From Bacteroidales bacterium (GTDB lineage Bacteria > Bacteroidota > Bacteroidia > Bacteroidales > VadinHA17): a DNA stretch of 47,575 bases. Below the pieces are notes generated by a model. That model did not search any database. It saw only the letters and a program-made list of their open reading frames with translations, and was not told the origin of the DNA. The position numbers and the translations under genes are program-made. The stretch lies in contig JALOMO010000020.1 of assembly GCA_025455395.1 (NCBI GenBank), forward strand, positions 1-47,575, in the 5' to 3' direction. Each line of letters opens with the position of its first letter. Position 1 is the stretch's first letter. Positions 17,835 through 25,950 of the stretch are shown piece by piece.

Positions 17835-20083
17835 TGAGGAAAGCCTTTCTTGCCCTTTCATTATTGATATTCCTTTTACCTGCCCTGCTCAATGCTCAAA
17901 GTATTGTCAAGGGAAGGGTCTTTGACCTGGGCAGTGGTGAATCGCTGCCGGGAGTATATGTACTATTTGGAAAAAGCACTGGTACAACCACTGATGAACA
18001 GGGATTCTATTCAATAACATGCGACAGCGGGCAGGTTAACATAACCTTTAAGTTTGTCGGCTACAAGACAGTTACTAAAACGGTTAACCTTTCCGGACAT
18101 TTGCCATTTGAACTGAATGCAGGCCTTGAGACCGATGCGCTGGCGATAGATCAGATAGTTGTCAGCGCTGACAGGATGGAACAGAAGGTCTCTGAACTGA
18201 CTGTCTCTATGGATGTTATCAGAAATGACTACCTGGAAAGAAGTCATATCAGCGATGCAAAGGAACTTATTACCAAGACACCCGGGATAGAGGTTCTTGA
18301 CGGGCAGGCTTCAATCAGGGGAGGTAGCGGATTCAGTTATGGCGTAGGCAGTCGCGTTCTGGCTCTTCTCGATGGCCTTCCGCTTATGTCTGCTGATGCC
18401 GGAGGCATAAAATGGAATTTTTTACCATTTGAGAATCTCTCTCAGGTTGAGATAATCAAGGGAGCCTCATCAGTGATGTATGGCAGCTCAGCCCTGAACG
18501 GAGTGATAAACTTCAGAACAGCAGATGCAACAAATATTCCTGTCACGACATTCTATGCCGAGGGAGGTATATTCGGCAAATCAGGAAACGAAGAGTGGGT
18601 CTGGTGGGATGAGCCACGGATGTTTACCAATATATCATTCTCTCACTTGCGGAAATCAGGCAATACCGACGTAGGTGTCGGTCTCAGCCTGAGTGCCGAC
18701 AACGGCTACAGGAAATATAACTTCGAGAATCTTGGAAGGTTAAACATAAGACTTAAGCACTACAGCAAAAAGTTTGAAGGCCTGAGGTACGGTGTCAACC
18801 TGGGTGGCGGCACTACATGGAAGGCAGACTTCATACTTTGGGAAGATGCAGAAAAGGGAGCCCTGAAACAGGACACATCCACGGTCGCAAAGCTTAGGGG
18901 CTACCTCTTAACAGTCGACCCCTTCCTTTCATACAATAAAACAAACCGTTTCAGGCATGATCTGAGAATACGCTTTCAGTCATCAGCAAACAGGTTTCCT
19001 GTCAGAACAAACAATGATGCAGGATATGTTTCACTCTACGGAGAATACCAGTTATGGTACAGGTTGTTCGGTTTTATGGATATCACTGCCGGTGTTTCGG
19101 AAACATGGAATAAGGTTATCTCAAATTTTTATGGTGATCATGACGGTCTTAACCTTGCAGGATTTGCGCAAATTGAGGTAAGACCTGTCGAAAGGCTGAA
19201 GGTAGTCGGCGGGTTGCGTATCGAACAAAATATCCTTGATGGTGAGAATGACAAGGTTGTTCCTGTCTTCAGGGCAGGGGTGAACTGGCAGGTTGCTGAT
19301 TTTACCTTCATCAGGGCCTCTTTCGGCCAGGGTTACCGCTATCCCTCAATAGCTGAGAAACATGCTGCAACGACCCTCGGCTCGGTAAAGGTATTTCCAA
19401 ATCCATTCATAGAAGCTGAGTCAGGATGGAGTTCTGAGATAGGCATCAAGCAGGGTTTAATGATTGGTTCGGTGAAAGGACAGGGTGATCTTTCTTTTTT
19501 CTTTTCGCAGAACAGCGACATGATAGAGTATCTTTTCGGAATATTTCCTGATCCCGTAACAGGAATTTCCGGATTGGGATTTCAGGCTTCCAATGTTGAA
19601 CAGTCAAGGGTCTACGGTACCGAAGCCGAAATGCTCCTTGGCAGGTCATTCGGAGCAATGGAGGCAACTCTTTCGGGTGGCTATACCTATATCTACCCGG
19701 TGGAATTCAATTCCTATACCCATCAGAATACGGACCTTTACCTGAAATACAGGAGGAAGCATACAGCTAAGCTTGGATTTTTTCTGACCCGCAAAAGGTT
19801 TGACGCAGGATTTGATTTGTATGCTAGGTCAAAGATTCTTAGGATTGATGATGTTTTTCTGCATCCTGATACGAGGGAACTTATACTTCCCGGATTCTAT
19901 GATTACTGGCAGACGCACAATACCGGGTATTTCGCGATGGATGTCAATGCCGGATACAGGCTGAACGGGACTCTGACGCTTTCAATTTCAGTCAAGAACA
20001 TCACCAACACTGAGTACATGGGTCGCCCGGGTGACATCCAGCCTCACCGTAATTTCAGTATCAGGCTCAGCGGGAAGTTCTGA
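17834..20083 (+). CDS. TonB-dependent outer-membrane receptor with N-terminal carboxypeptidase-like domain
   Basis: A 749-residue receptor. It has a signal peptide (MRKAFLALSLLIFLLPALLNA) and a carboxypeptidase-regulatory-like domain about 24-105 (VKGRVFDLGSGESLPGVYV). The plug is about 120-230 (ELITKTPGIEVLDG, SIRGGSGFSYG, EIIKGASSVMYGSSALNGVI). A 22-strand-type barrel ends with NFSIRLSGKF and a terminal Phe. Unlike SusC it has no SusD partner, and its plug resembles cobalamin/siderophore-type receptors. The substrate is not known. Position just before the cytochrome locus makes iron or haem import an attractive but unproved idea. Confidence 0.9.
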   Translation: MRKAFLALSLLIFLLPALLNAQSIVKGRVFDLGSGESLPGVYVLFGKSTGTTTDEQGFYSITCDSGQVNITFKFVGYKTVTKTVNLSGHLPFELNAGLETDALAIDQIVVSADRMEQKVSELTVSMDVIRNDYLERSHISDAKELITKTPGIEVLDGQASIRGGSGFSYGVGSRVLALLDGLPLMSADAGGIKWNFLPFENLSQVEIIKGASSVMYGSSALNGVINFRTADATNIPVTTFYAEGGIFGKSGNEEWVWWDEPRMFTNISFSHLRKSGNTDVGVGLSLSADNGYRKYNFENLGRLNIRLKHYSKKFEGLRYGVNLGGGTTWKADFILWEDAEKGALKQDTSTVAKLRGYLLTVDPFLSYNKTNRFRHDLRIRFQSSANRFPVRTNNDAGYVSLYGEYQLWYRLFGFMDITAGVSETWNKVISNFYGDHDGLNLAGFAQIEVRPVERLKVVGGLRIEQNILDGENDKVVPVFRAGVNWQVADFTFIRASFGQGYRYPSIAEKHAATTLGSVKVFPNPFIEAESGWSSEIGIKQGLMIGSVKGQGDLSFFFSQNSDMIEYLFGIFPDPVTGISGLGFQASNVEQSRVYGTEAEMLLGRSFGAMEATLSGGYTYIYPVEFNSYTHQNTDLYLKYRRKHTAKLGFFLTRKRFDAGFDLYARSKILRIDDVFLHPDTRELILPGFYDYWQTHNTGYFAMDVNAGYRLNGTLTLSISVKNITNTEYMGRPGDIQPHRNFSIRLSGKF

Positions 20084-20146
20084 ATTCTTTTCCTGCGTAT
20101 CAATAAAGAGGTTACTTTTGGGTAAATTGTTTTACCTCTAAGCACT

Positions 20147-20662
20147 ATGAAAAGATCACTTTCAGAAACACTCGTCAAATCCGGAAAAATAGCTGTCACA
20201 GCTTTATCAATAATAATCAGTGGTATCTCCTGCAATCAATCTCCTAAAGGGGCGAAGGAGGCGGCAACGAAGGACACTCTCATCTCAACTCCGGGCAGGG
20301 AGACTGTTATGAGATCTGCCGATACTGCCACAGCACCAATTAAACCAGAAGATACAGAACAGCAGAAGCTTAAAGGACGGTGGATGAGGTCCGATGGCGA
20401 TTATATCATTGAAGTATTCGAAGTCTCAGGAGATGGTACACTTAAAGCCGGATATTATAATCCCACAAGCATTAATGTTGAAAAAGGGGAGTGGATTATC
20501 CAGGAAGAGAAGCTCTTCATGCAGGTCATACTTCGTGATGTGAACTATCCCGGCTCAACCTATACCCTGCAGTATGTGCCTGAAGATGACGCTCTCACCG
20601 GTAATTATTTCCAGGCGGTGGAGGGTATCAACTATGATGTATTATTTACCCGGAAGAAGTGA
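20147..20662 (+). CDS. Small lipoprotein of unknown function at the head of the cytochrome locus
   Basis: 171 residues. The signal peptide leads to a probable lipobox (IIISGISCNQS, Cys29). A low-complexity linker about 33-75 rich in Thr, Ala, Lys and Glu follows. The last 95 residues form a compact, probably beta-rich domain (GRWMRSDGDYIIEVF, DVNYPGSTYTLQY, GNYFQAVEGINYDVLF). No named domain was recognised with confidence. It stands 84 bp before the cytochrome-b-like gene on the same strand, so it may belong to the electron-transfer locus as a periplasmic accessory. Confidence 0.7.
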   Translation: MKRSLSETLVKSGKIAVTALSIIISGISCNQSPKGAKEAATKDTLISTPGRETVMRSADTATAPIKPEDTEQQKLKGRWMRSDGDYIIEVFEVSGDGTLKAGYYNPTSINVEKGEWIIQEEKLFMQVILRDVNYPGSTYTLQYVPEDDALTGNYFQAVEGINYDVLFTRKK

Positions 20663-20746
20663 ATTTATCATGAGTATCACTGATTTTCCGTAATCGTTTA
20701 TTGAGAAAAACATTATCTTACAGATATCTTCTCCGAATCAGATCAG

Positions 20747-21616
20747 ATGTCCAGAACTGTTCACAGAATATATCTCGGCCTGATGGTAATAACAGTAGGC
20801 GTCACCTTTGTCCTGCTTGCTGTCAATGGTGCAGAGTATTATCTTACCACCATTGAGGAAAGGGTATACCATGATGATCATGCTGTTCTTAAACCGAGCG
20901 GCATTACCGGTCATGGCATAGGGATATTCGGTTCTCTCTTCATGGTTGTTGGCGTTGGCTCATACATGGCAAGAAAGCGATACAGGTTCATGGCGCGCAT
21001 GGGCTTATTGAAGCATTGGCTTGAGTTTCACATTTTTCTCTGTACCCTCGGTCCCCTGCTGGTCCTCTTTCATACTGCATTTAAGTTCGGGGGGCTTGTT
21101 GCCGTAAGTTTCTGGAGTATGGTAGCGGTCTTTCTGAGTGGCATTGCAGGCAGATTCATATACCTCCAGATACCGCGTACTATTGAGGGCAGAGAGCTAA
21201 GCCTCAATGAAGTGAGAGCAATGAAGGGTAACCTGGCAGACCAGATAAAAACATCATACGATTTTGATGATGACAGCTATCACAGAATAATTGAAACAGT
21301 AAAACTAAACAGAGCTTCATCTTCCAGGGGAATCTTTGCCGGGTTATTAACACACTATTTTGAAGACAGAAGATCTGTCTTGTCTGTAAAGGAGATATTA
21401 AAAAGAAAAAAAATGCCTTCTTCTGATAACAGGGAAATTATTGCCCTTGTCAGAAAGGATATAAGACTCAGCAGGAGAATTGCAAGGTTGGACAAGATGA
21501 AGGAATTATTCGGATACTGGCATGTTGCCCACCTGCCATTTGCCCTTGTGATGCTTATAATAATGGTTATTCATATAGGTGTAACCCTGCTTTTTGGATA
21601 CAGATGGATCTTCTAG
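20747..21616 (+). CDS. Integral membrane protein with cytochrome-b-like paired histidines
   Basis: 289 residues with predicted membrane spans about 8-26, 54-73, 90-112, 115-140 and 260-283. Histidines lie as in dihaem cytochromes b: His95 and His109 are 14 residues apart in one span, and His262 and His276 are 14 apart in the last. His56 and His90 are further candidates. The loop about 145-255 is charged and probably cytoplasmic. No named family was recognised. The stop is one base from the start of the Fe-S/FAD oxidoreductase gene, so the two products probably act together, moving electrons between a cytoplasmic flavoprotein or quinone and the periplasm. Confidence 0.75.
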   Translation: MSRTVHRIYLGLMVITVGVTFVLLAVNGAEYYLTTIEERVYHDDHAVLKPSGITGHGIGIFGSLFMVVGVGSYMARKRYRFMARMGLLKHWLEFHIFLCTLGPLLVLFHTAFKFGGLVAVSFWSMVAVFLSGIAGRFIYLQIPRTIEGRELSLNEVRAMKGNLADQIKTSYDFDDDSYHRIIETVKLNRASSSRGIFAGLLTHYFEDRRSVLSVKEILKRKKMPSSDNREIIALVRKDIRLSRRIARLDKMKELFGYWHVAHLPFALVMLIIMVIHIGVTLLFGYRWIF

Positions 21617-21617
21617 A

Positions 21618-22949
21618 ATGAGCCTGCAAATTGAAAGCATATTGATTTACTCACTCGCGGCGCTGCTTTGTATTGCAGTTGTTGCTGTCTATATTTTCAA
21701 AAAAAGGAGAGAGTCAAGGATCGTTGACGGGAAGATAATGAAAGCGAAGGAGGAGGGAATGCATGAGCCTGTATCGCTTCATCCGTATGTAGACGTAAAC
21801 ACATGCATCCAGACCGGCGCATGTGTCGCAGCCTGTCCTGAAAAGGATATCCTCGGGATAAGAAACGGTAAGGCAACGATTATAAATGCATCGCAGTGCA
21901 TAGGACATGGAGCCTGTTTTCATGCATGTCCTACCGAAGCCATAACCCTCCGGATAGGAACGGAGAAGAGGGGAGTGGATCTGCCTCACGTAAACCAGAC
22001 TTTTGAGACTAATGTCCCGGGAATTTATATAGCCGGGGAACTGGGAGGGATGGGACTCATAAGAAATGCCGTTGAACAGGGCAGACAGGCGGTTGAAAAC
22101 ATTGCCAGGGTACTAAACAGGAATCATGATGCTTCATATGATCTAATAATAGTAGGTGCAGGGCCTGCCGGAATATCGGGTGCGCTGGCTGCAAAAAAAA
22201 TGGGGATGCATTTTTTGCTGCTGGAACAGGATACTCTCGGAGGGACGGTCTTTACCTATCCGCGAAGGAAAATAGTGATGACTTCGCCGATGGATCTGCC
22301 CTTGTACGGTAGGATAAGACTTTATGAAACAAGTAAGGCGGAACTGCTGGAGTTATGGCAGACAGTTCTCAGAAAAAATGAAATATCAGTGACTGAGAAT
22401 ACAAAGGTTGACTCAGTGACATCTGAGGGAACTCTTTTCAGGGTTAAAAGTGCTGGAGGTGATTCATTTACCTCCGCCAGTGTACTTCTTGCAACAGGAC
22501 GCAGAGGTACGCCCCGTAAACTAAATATCCCCGGCGAAGGGAAGGAGAAGGTGGCCTACAGGCTGCTGGAGCCGGAGGATATAGCAGGGAACAACATCAT
22601 AGTCGTCGGCGGTGGTGATTCTGCTGTTGAGTCCGCAATTTTACTTTCTGATCATAACAATGTAATACTCTCATACAGGGGAGAGGCCTTCAATCGTATC
22701 AAGCCGGGAAACAGCGAGACCCTGAAAAAAGCAATGCAGGAAGGCAAGTTGGATGTAAGACTGAGGAGTAACCTGATTTCTATTGCTGATAAGGAGGTTG
22801 AGATGACCGTTGAAGGTGCGTCTGAACAGGTAAAAGTTATGAATGACCTGGTCTATATCTTTGCAGGTGGAGAGCTTCCTTCCCAGTTTCTGGAGAAGGC
22901 AGGAATAAGCATTACAAGAAAGTTTGGGGAAACGGTAATGAAGCACTAA
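21618..22949 (+). CDS. Membrane-anchored Fe-S/FAD pyridine-nucleotide-disulfide-type oxidoreductase
   Basis: 443 residues from ATG 21618; the frame is open to 21594 but that overlaps the upstream gene. Order of parts: one N-terminal membrane span about 7-27, and a ferredoxin-like region about 57-110. A thioredoxin-reductase-like FAD/NAD(P) module follows from about 176 (LIIVGAGPAGISGA, then IIVVGGGDSAVESA, then VYIFAGGELPS). The Fe-S region has Cys63, Cys69, Cys73 (CIQTGACVAACP) and Cys94, Cys100, Cys104 (CIGHGACFHACP). Both lack the usual second cysteine, replaced by Thr66 and His97. There is no CxxC redox pair in the FAD part. It probably exchanges electrons with NAD(P)H and passes them to the adjacent cytochrome-b-like protein. 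Confidence 0.85.
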   Translation: MSLQIESILIYSLAALLCIAVVAVYIFKKRRESRIVDGKIMKAKEEGMHEPVSLHPYVDVNTCIQTGACVAACPEKDILGIRNGKATIINASQCIGHGACFHACPTEAITLRIGTEKRGVDLPHVNQTFETNVPGIYIAGELGGMGLIRNAVEQGRQAVENIARVLNRNHDASYDLIIVGAGPAGISGALAAKKMGMHFLLLEQDTLGGTVFTYPRRKIVMTSPMDLPLYGRIRLYETSKAELLELWQTVLRKNEISVTENTKVDSVTSEGTLFRVKSAGGDSFTSASVLLATGRRGTPRKLNIPGEGKEKVAYRLLEPEDIAGNNIIVVGGGDSAVESAILLSDHNNVILSYRGEAFNRIKPGNSETLKKAMQEGKLDVRLRSNLISIADKEVEMTVEGASEQVKVMNDLVYIFAGGELPSQFLEKAGISITRKFGETVMKH

Positions 22950-22954
22950 CTTTG
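22923..22954 (+). promoter_or_regulatory. Bacteroidota-type promoter for the multihaem cytochrome genes
   Basis: TTTG at 22923-22926 is followed after exactly 20 nt by TAACTTTG at 22947-22954, matching both halves of the Bacteroidota housekeeping promoter. It is embedded in the end of the FAD oxidoreductase gene; the TAA of the -7 element is that gene's stop codon. Transcription would start about 22960, some 60 bases before the first cytochrome ATG. Confidence 0.65.
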
Positions 22955-23019
22955 ATCATATTATTATCCTTCGGCAATAGATTCGTTTCCAGGGACGTTT
23001 ATCAATAAATCTGGTTTGA

Positions 23020-24618
23020 ATGCACAAGGCCACGGTTAAAATTATTGTCCTTTTTATTCTGTCTCTGTTCCATGGAGTGAGGCTTGAGGCACAGCTCTCT
23101 CCCGGAGACCTATCGGACCCTCACGCACATCTTGAAGGCATTTCCAACTGCACCCAGTGCCATGAGCTTGGAAATAAGGTTTCTGATGCCAGATGCCTGG
23201 CATGTCACACTGAGATAAAAACAAGAATATCAGCCGGCAAGGGGTATCACTCTTCAGCCGCGGTGAAGGGGAAGGCATGCTTCACCTGCCACAGTGAACA
23301 TAACGGGAAGAGCTTCAACCTCATTAGGTTGGATATAAGTAGTTTTGAACACTCTGCAACAGGATATACCCTATCCGGTTCACATGCGGTGCAGGAATGC
23401 TCATCATGTCATAAAAGATCCAATATAGCTGATCCGAAGATAAAGTCGAAGAAGAGAACTTACCTTGGCCTTGGTACCGCATGTCTGACATGTCATACCG
23501 ATTACCACCAGCAAACGCTCTCCTCTGCCTGCCTCGATTGCCACGGTTACGATAAATTTGTTCCGGCTACAAAATTTGATCATTCAACTGCAAAGTTCAG
23601 GCTCATCGGAAGCCACAAGAATGTTGAATGTATTAAATGTCACAAAAAGGTAACTGTAAGCGGCAAAGTCTTCCAGGAATTCAGGGGTGTCCTTTTCAGC
23701 AATTGTACTAACTGTCATTCAGACCCGCATAACAATCAGTTCGGGCAAAACTGTCGTCAGTGTCATACCGAAATTTCATTCCTTTCAGTTAAAGGGGGAA
23801 CCTCCGGGTTTGACCATAATAAAACAGCCTTCAGACTTGAAGGGATGCACCAGGCATTAGGATGCAAAGAGTGTCACAAAGGAAAAACCACAGATCCTCT
23901 CGCTCATAACAGATGCACAGATTGTCACACCGACTACCACAAGGGCCAGTTTGTTAAAAACGGGAAGCAGCCTGATTGCGCGGAGTGCCATACAGTTAAG
24001 GGATTCAGCCAGTTCAACTACACCGTTTCTCAGCATAATACAGGGCCGTTCCCGCTAAGAGGGTCACATGTCGCAACACCTTGTTTTGAGTGCCACAGGA
24101 AGCAGGAAAAGTGGAGCTTCAGAGGAATAGGAATAAGGTGTTCCGATTGTCATGTTGATGTTCACCGTGATATCATCCAGTCGAAATACTATGCTGATGC
24201 AGGGTGCAGCTCATGTCATTCTGAGAACAGATGGTCAGAGGTAACGTTTGACCATGCAAAGACAGGGTATACCCTGACTGGTGCACATTCCCGCCAGGTA
24301 TGCAGGGCTTGCCATTTCAGACCTGCCCCAGTCGGGGTGATAATGCAGAAGTTTGCAGGTCTGCAGGCTGACTGCGCTGCATGTCATACTGATAACCATT
24401 ACAGGCAGTTTGAAAAGAACGGGAGAACAAACTGCAGTGACTGTCATGGCACGGAGAACTGGAAGGCTTCAGAATTTGATCACAACCGCACGGGTTTCAA
24501 ACTCGACGGAAAACATGCGACAGTGCCCTGTGCCTCCTGTCATAAACCTCAAAAGGAGGGATCAACGGTATATATCAGATATAAAATTCCAGACTACAAA
24601 TGCGAATCCTGTCATTAG
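23020..24618 (+). CDS. 20-haem c-type cytochrome
   Basis: 532 residues with a Sec signal peptide (MHKATVKIIVLFILSLFHGVRLEA) and 20 CXXCH haem-attachment motifs. They run from CTQCH near residue 44 to CESCH, which are the last five residues. No lipobox is seen, so a soluble periplasmic or outer-membrane-associated protein is likely. A repeat recurs at least five times: a FDH start, then F/Y-x-L-x-G-x-H, then CxxCH (for example KFRLIGSH before CIKCH). This suggests growth by duplication of a two-haem unit. It is expected to act as an electron wire. Its end overlaps the next cytochrome gene by 19 bp. The exact terminal electron acceptor is unknown. Confidence 0.93.
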   Translation: MHKATVKIIVLFILSLFHGVRLEAQLSPGDLSDPHAHLEGISNCTQCHELGNKVSDARCLACHTEIKTRISAGKGYHSSAAVKGKACFTCHSEHNGKSFNLIRLDISSFEHSATGYTLSGSHAVQECSSCHKRSNIADPKIKSKKRTYLGLGTACLTCHTDYHQQTLSSACLDCHGYDKFVPATKFDHSTAKFRLIGSHKNVECIKCHKKVTVSGKVFQEFRGVLFSNCTNCHSDPHNNQFGQNCRQCHTEISFLSVKGGTSGFDHNKTAFRLEGMHQALGCKECHKGKTTDPLAHNRCTDCHTDYHKGQFVKNGKQPDCAECHTVKGFSQFNYTVSQHNTGPFPLRGSHVATPCFECHRKQEKWSFRGIGIRCSDCHVDVHRDIIQSKYYADAGCSSCHSENRWSEVTFDHAKTGYTLTGAHSRQVCRACHFRPAPVGVIMQKFAGLQADCAACHTDNHYRQFEKNGRTNCSDCHGTENWKASEFDHNRTGFKLDGKHATVPCASCHKPQKEGSTVYIRYKIPDYKCESCH

Positions 24619-25625
24619 TGTTGATCTGCAGCATCTTTCTCTTTTTCAGGCAGAAAGAAAGTCATCCGCATGGAGAGGATTTCAGGTTGAGCTGCGACTT
24701 ATGCCACAGTCCTGAAGGGTGGCATCTTGATACGAGCATTTATTCTTTTAATCATGATAAGACGAAGCTGCCGCTGACCGGTCAGCATACACAACTTGGA
24801 TGCAGGCTGTGTCATCCTACTCTTGTCTTTACTGATGCAAATACAGAATGCAATGACTGCCATACTGATATACATCAGTCAACCGTCGGGCAGGATTGTT
24901 CAAGATGTCATACGACCTTCTCATGGCTTGTGACCAGCATCACAGAAATTCACCAGATGAGCCGTTTTCCTCTCTTCGGAGCTCATCGCACTGCTGACTG
25001 CATTGACTGTCATCTGTCAGAAAGCCTTGTGCGCTTTGATGTCTTAGGGATTAACTGCATAGATTGTCATCGCGGTGATTACCAGGCAACGACTGATCCT
25101 GCACATGCTGAGGCCGGCTTTTCCGAGGACTGCACTGCATGCCACCCTGTCAATGCCCTGAGCTGGGATGGCGCAGGATTCATTCACAGCTTCTTCCCGC
25201 TCACGGAGGGCCATTCGGTTCCTGCCTGTAATGATTGTCACACTGCAGGAAGCTATGCCGGGCTCAGTTCTGATTGCTATTCGTGCCATCAGGCTGACTA
25301 TACTGCCACAACTAACCCCGTTCATTCAACAATGGGATTCCCGACAACATGCAACACGTGCCATACACTTGCCCCCGGATGGAGCCCGGCAAGATTCACG
25401 GAACATGACAGTCAGTCATTCCCCATCTATTCCGGGAATCATAAAGGTGCATGGTCTTCTTGTGCTGAATGCCATCCGAATCCAGCAAACTACTCACAAT
25501 TCACATGCCTGAGTTGTCATGAACATAATAAAACTGACATGGACAGCGAGCACAGAGGTGAAGACGGTTACTCATATGACAGTGCAGCATGTCTTGACTG
25601 TCACCCCAGGGGTGATGCGGATTAA
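24600..25625 (+). CDS. 13-haem c-type cytochrome
   Basis: 341 residues. A short signal peptide (MRILSLVLICSIFLFF) is followed by 13 CXXCH motifs, from CDLCH to CLDCH, which lies ten residues before the end (PRGDAD tail). The N-terminal part has the same two-haem repeat as the 20-haem protein (FNHDKTKLPLTGQH). The later part has a second repeat type (DYQATTDPAHAEAGF and DYTATTNPVHSTMGF, each leading to CxxCH). The start lies inside the upstream gene in another frame, which suggests translational coupling. Together the two proteins would hold 33 haems. It is probably the electron partner of the upstream cytochrome near the outer membrane. Confidence 0.92.
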   Translation: MRILSLVLICSIFLFFRQKESHPHGEDFRLSCDLCHSPEGWHLDTSIYSFNHDKTKLPLTGQHTQLGCRLCHPTLVFTDANTECNDCHTDIHQSTVGQDCSRCHTTFSWLVTSITEIHQMSRFPLFGAHRTADCIDCHLSESLVRFDVLGINCIDCHRGDYQATTDPAHAEAGFSEDCTACHPVNALSWDGAGFIHSFFPLTEGHSVPACNDCHTAGSYAGLSSDCYSCHQADYTATTNPVHSTMGFPTTCNTCHTLAPGWSPARFTEHDSQSFPIYSGNHKGAWSSCAECHPNPANYSQFTCLSCHEHNKTDMDSEHRGEDGYSYDSAACLDCHPRGDAD

Positions 25626-25652
25626 ATTAGAAAAAAGGAGAAAGGAGCAAGG

Positions 25653-25718
25653 AGGTTAAGGTTAAGGTTAAGGTTAAGGTTAAGGTTGAGGTTGAGGTTG
25701 AGGTTAAGGTTAAGGTTG
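25653..25718. repeat. (AGGTTR)11 hexanucleotide tandem array
   Basis: Eleven contiguous copies of AGGTTA or AGGTTG: five A-type, three G-type, two A-type and one G-type. The array is 66 bp long and starts 28 bp after the 13-haem cytochrome stop codon. Such arrays change length by slippage. Confidence 0.95.
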
Positions 25719-25742
25719 AGGGGTGATGTAAAATTGTTATTT

Positions 25743-25786
25743 CTCCTCCTGAGTCAGGAGGAGTACCCCGATCCGCCAGTTGGCGG
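25743..25786. repeat. REP-like double hairpin
   Basis: CTCCTCCTGA (25743-25752) pairs perfectly with TCAGGAGGAG (25754-25763) around one base. Just after it CCGCCA (25773-25778) pairs with TGGCGG (25781-25786). The flanking C- and G-runs extend the second stem. It looks like a dispersed intergenic palindromic repeat and not a terminator, because no T-run follows. Confidence 0.7.
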
Positions 25787-25840
25787 AAGGGGGGAGGTGG
25801 TATGTTTTCGGCTAGATTGAAGTGAGAGAATGTTTCATGA

Positions 25841-25942
25841 TGAAACAATAAAACAATGAAACAATGAAACAATGAAACCTTGAAACTATCAGACTTTCAG
25901 ACATTTGACCTTCAGACTTATGACCTTCAGACCTTCAGACAT
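25841..25942 (+). repeat. compound 8-bp-period array upstream of the beta-barrel gene
   Basis: Six TGAAACNN-type octamers (25841-25888, one as TAAAACAA) are followed by TCAGACNT octamers with shorter TTGACCT and ATGACCT units (25889-25942). The array ends 8 bases before the ATG at 25951. A near-identical arrangement precedes the MocA-like gene at 38133. Confidence 0.9.
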
Positions 25943-25950
25943 ATAATCCA

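Larger units (their letters stand above)
25626..25950. other. gene-free spacer filled with three kinds of repeat
   Basis: No convincing gene lies here. The spacer holds a hexamer array (25653-25718), a REP-like double hairpin (25743-25786) and a compound 8-bp-period array (25841-25942) that ends 8 bases before the next start codon. It separates the 13-haem cytochrome from the beta-barrel gene. Confidence 0.85.

Noticed and set aside
24600-24618. Possible frameshift fusing the two cytochromes into one gene
   Set aside because: The second frame begins with a convincing signal peptide and the first ends cleanly on a haem motif, so two proteins are more likely. Read-level checking would still be useful.
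25627-25872. An 81-codon minus-strand frame with long Leu-Thr repeats
   Set aside because: It is only the translation of the AGGTTR array and the hairpins.
25841-25942. Possible CRISPR array
   Set aside because: The units are 8 bp long without spacers, and no cas genes are near.
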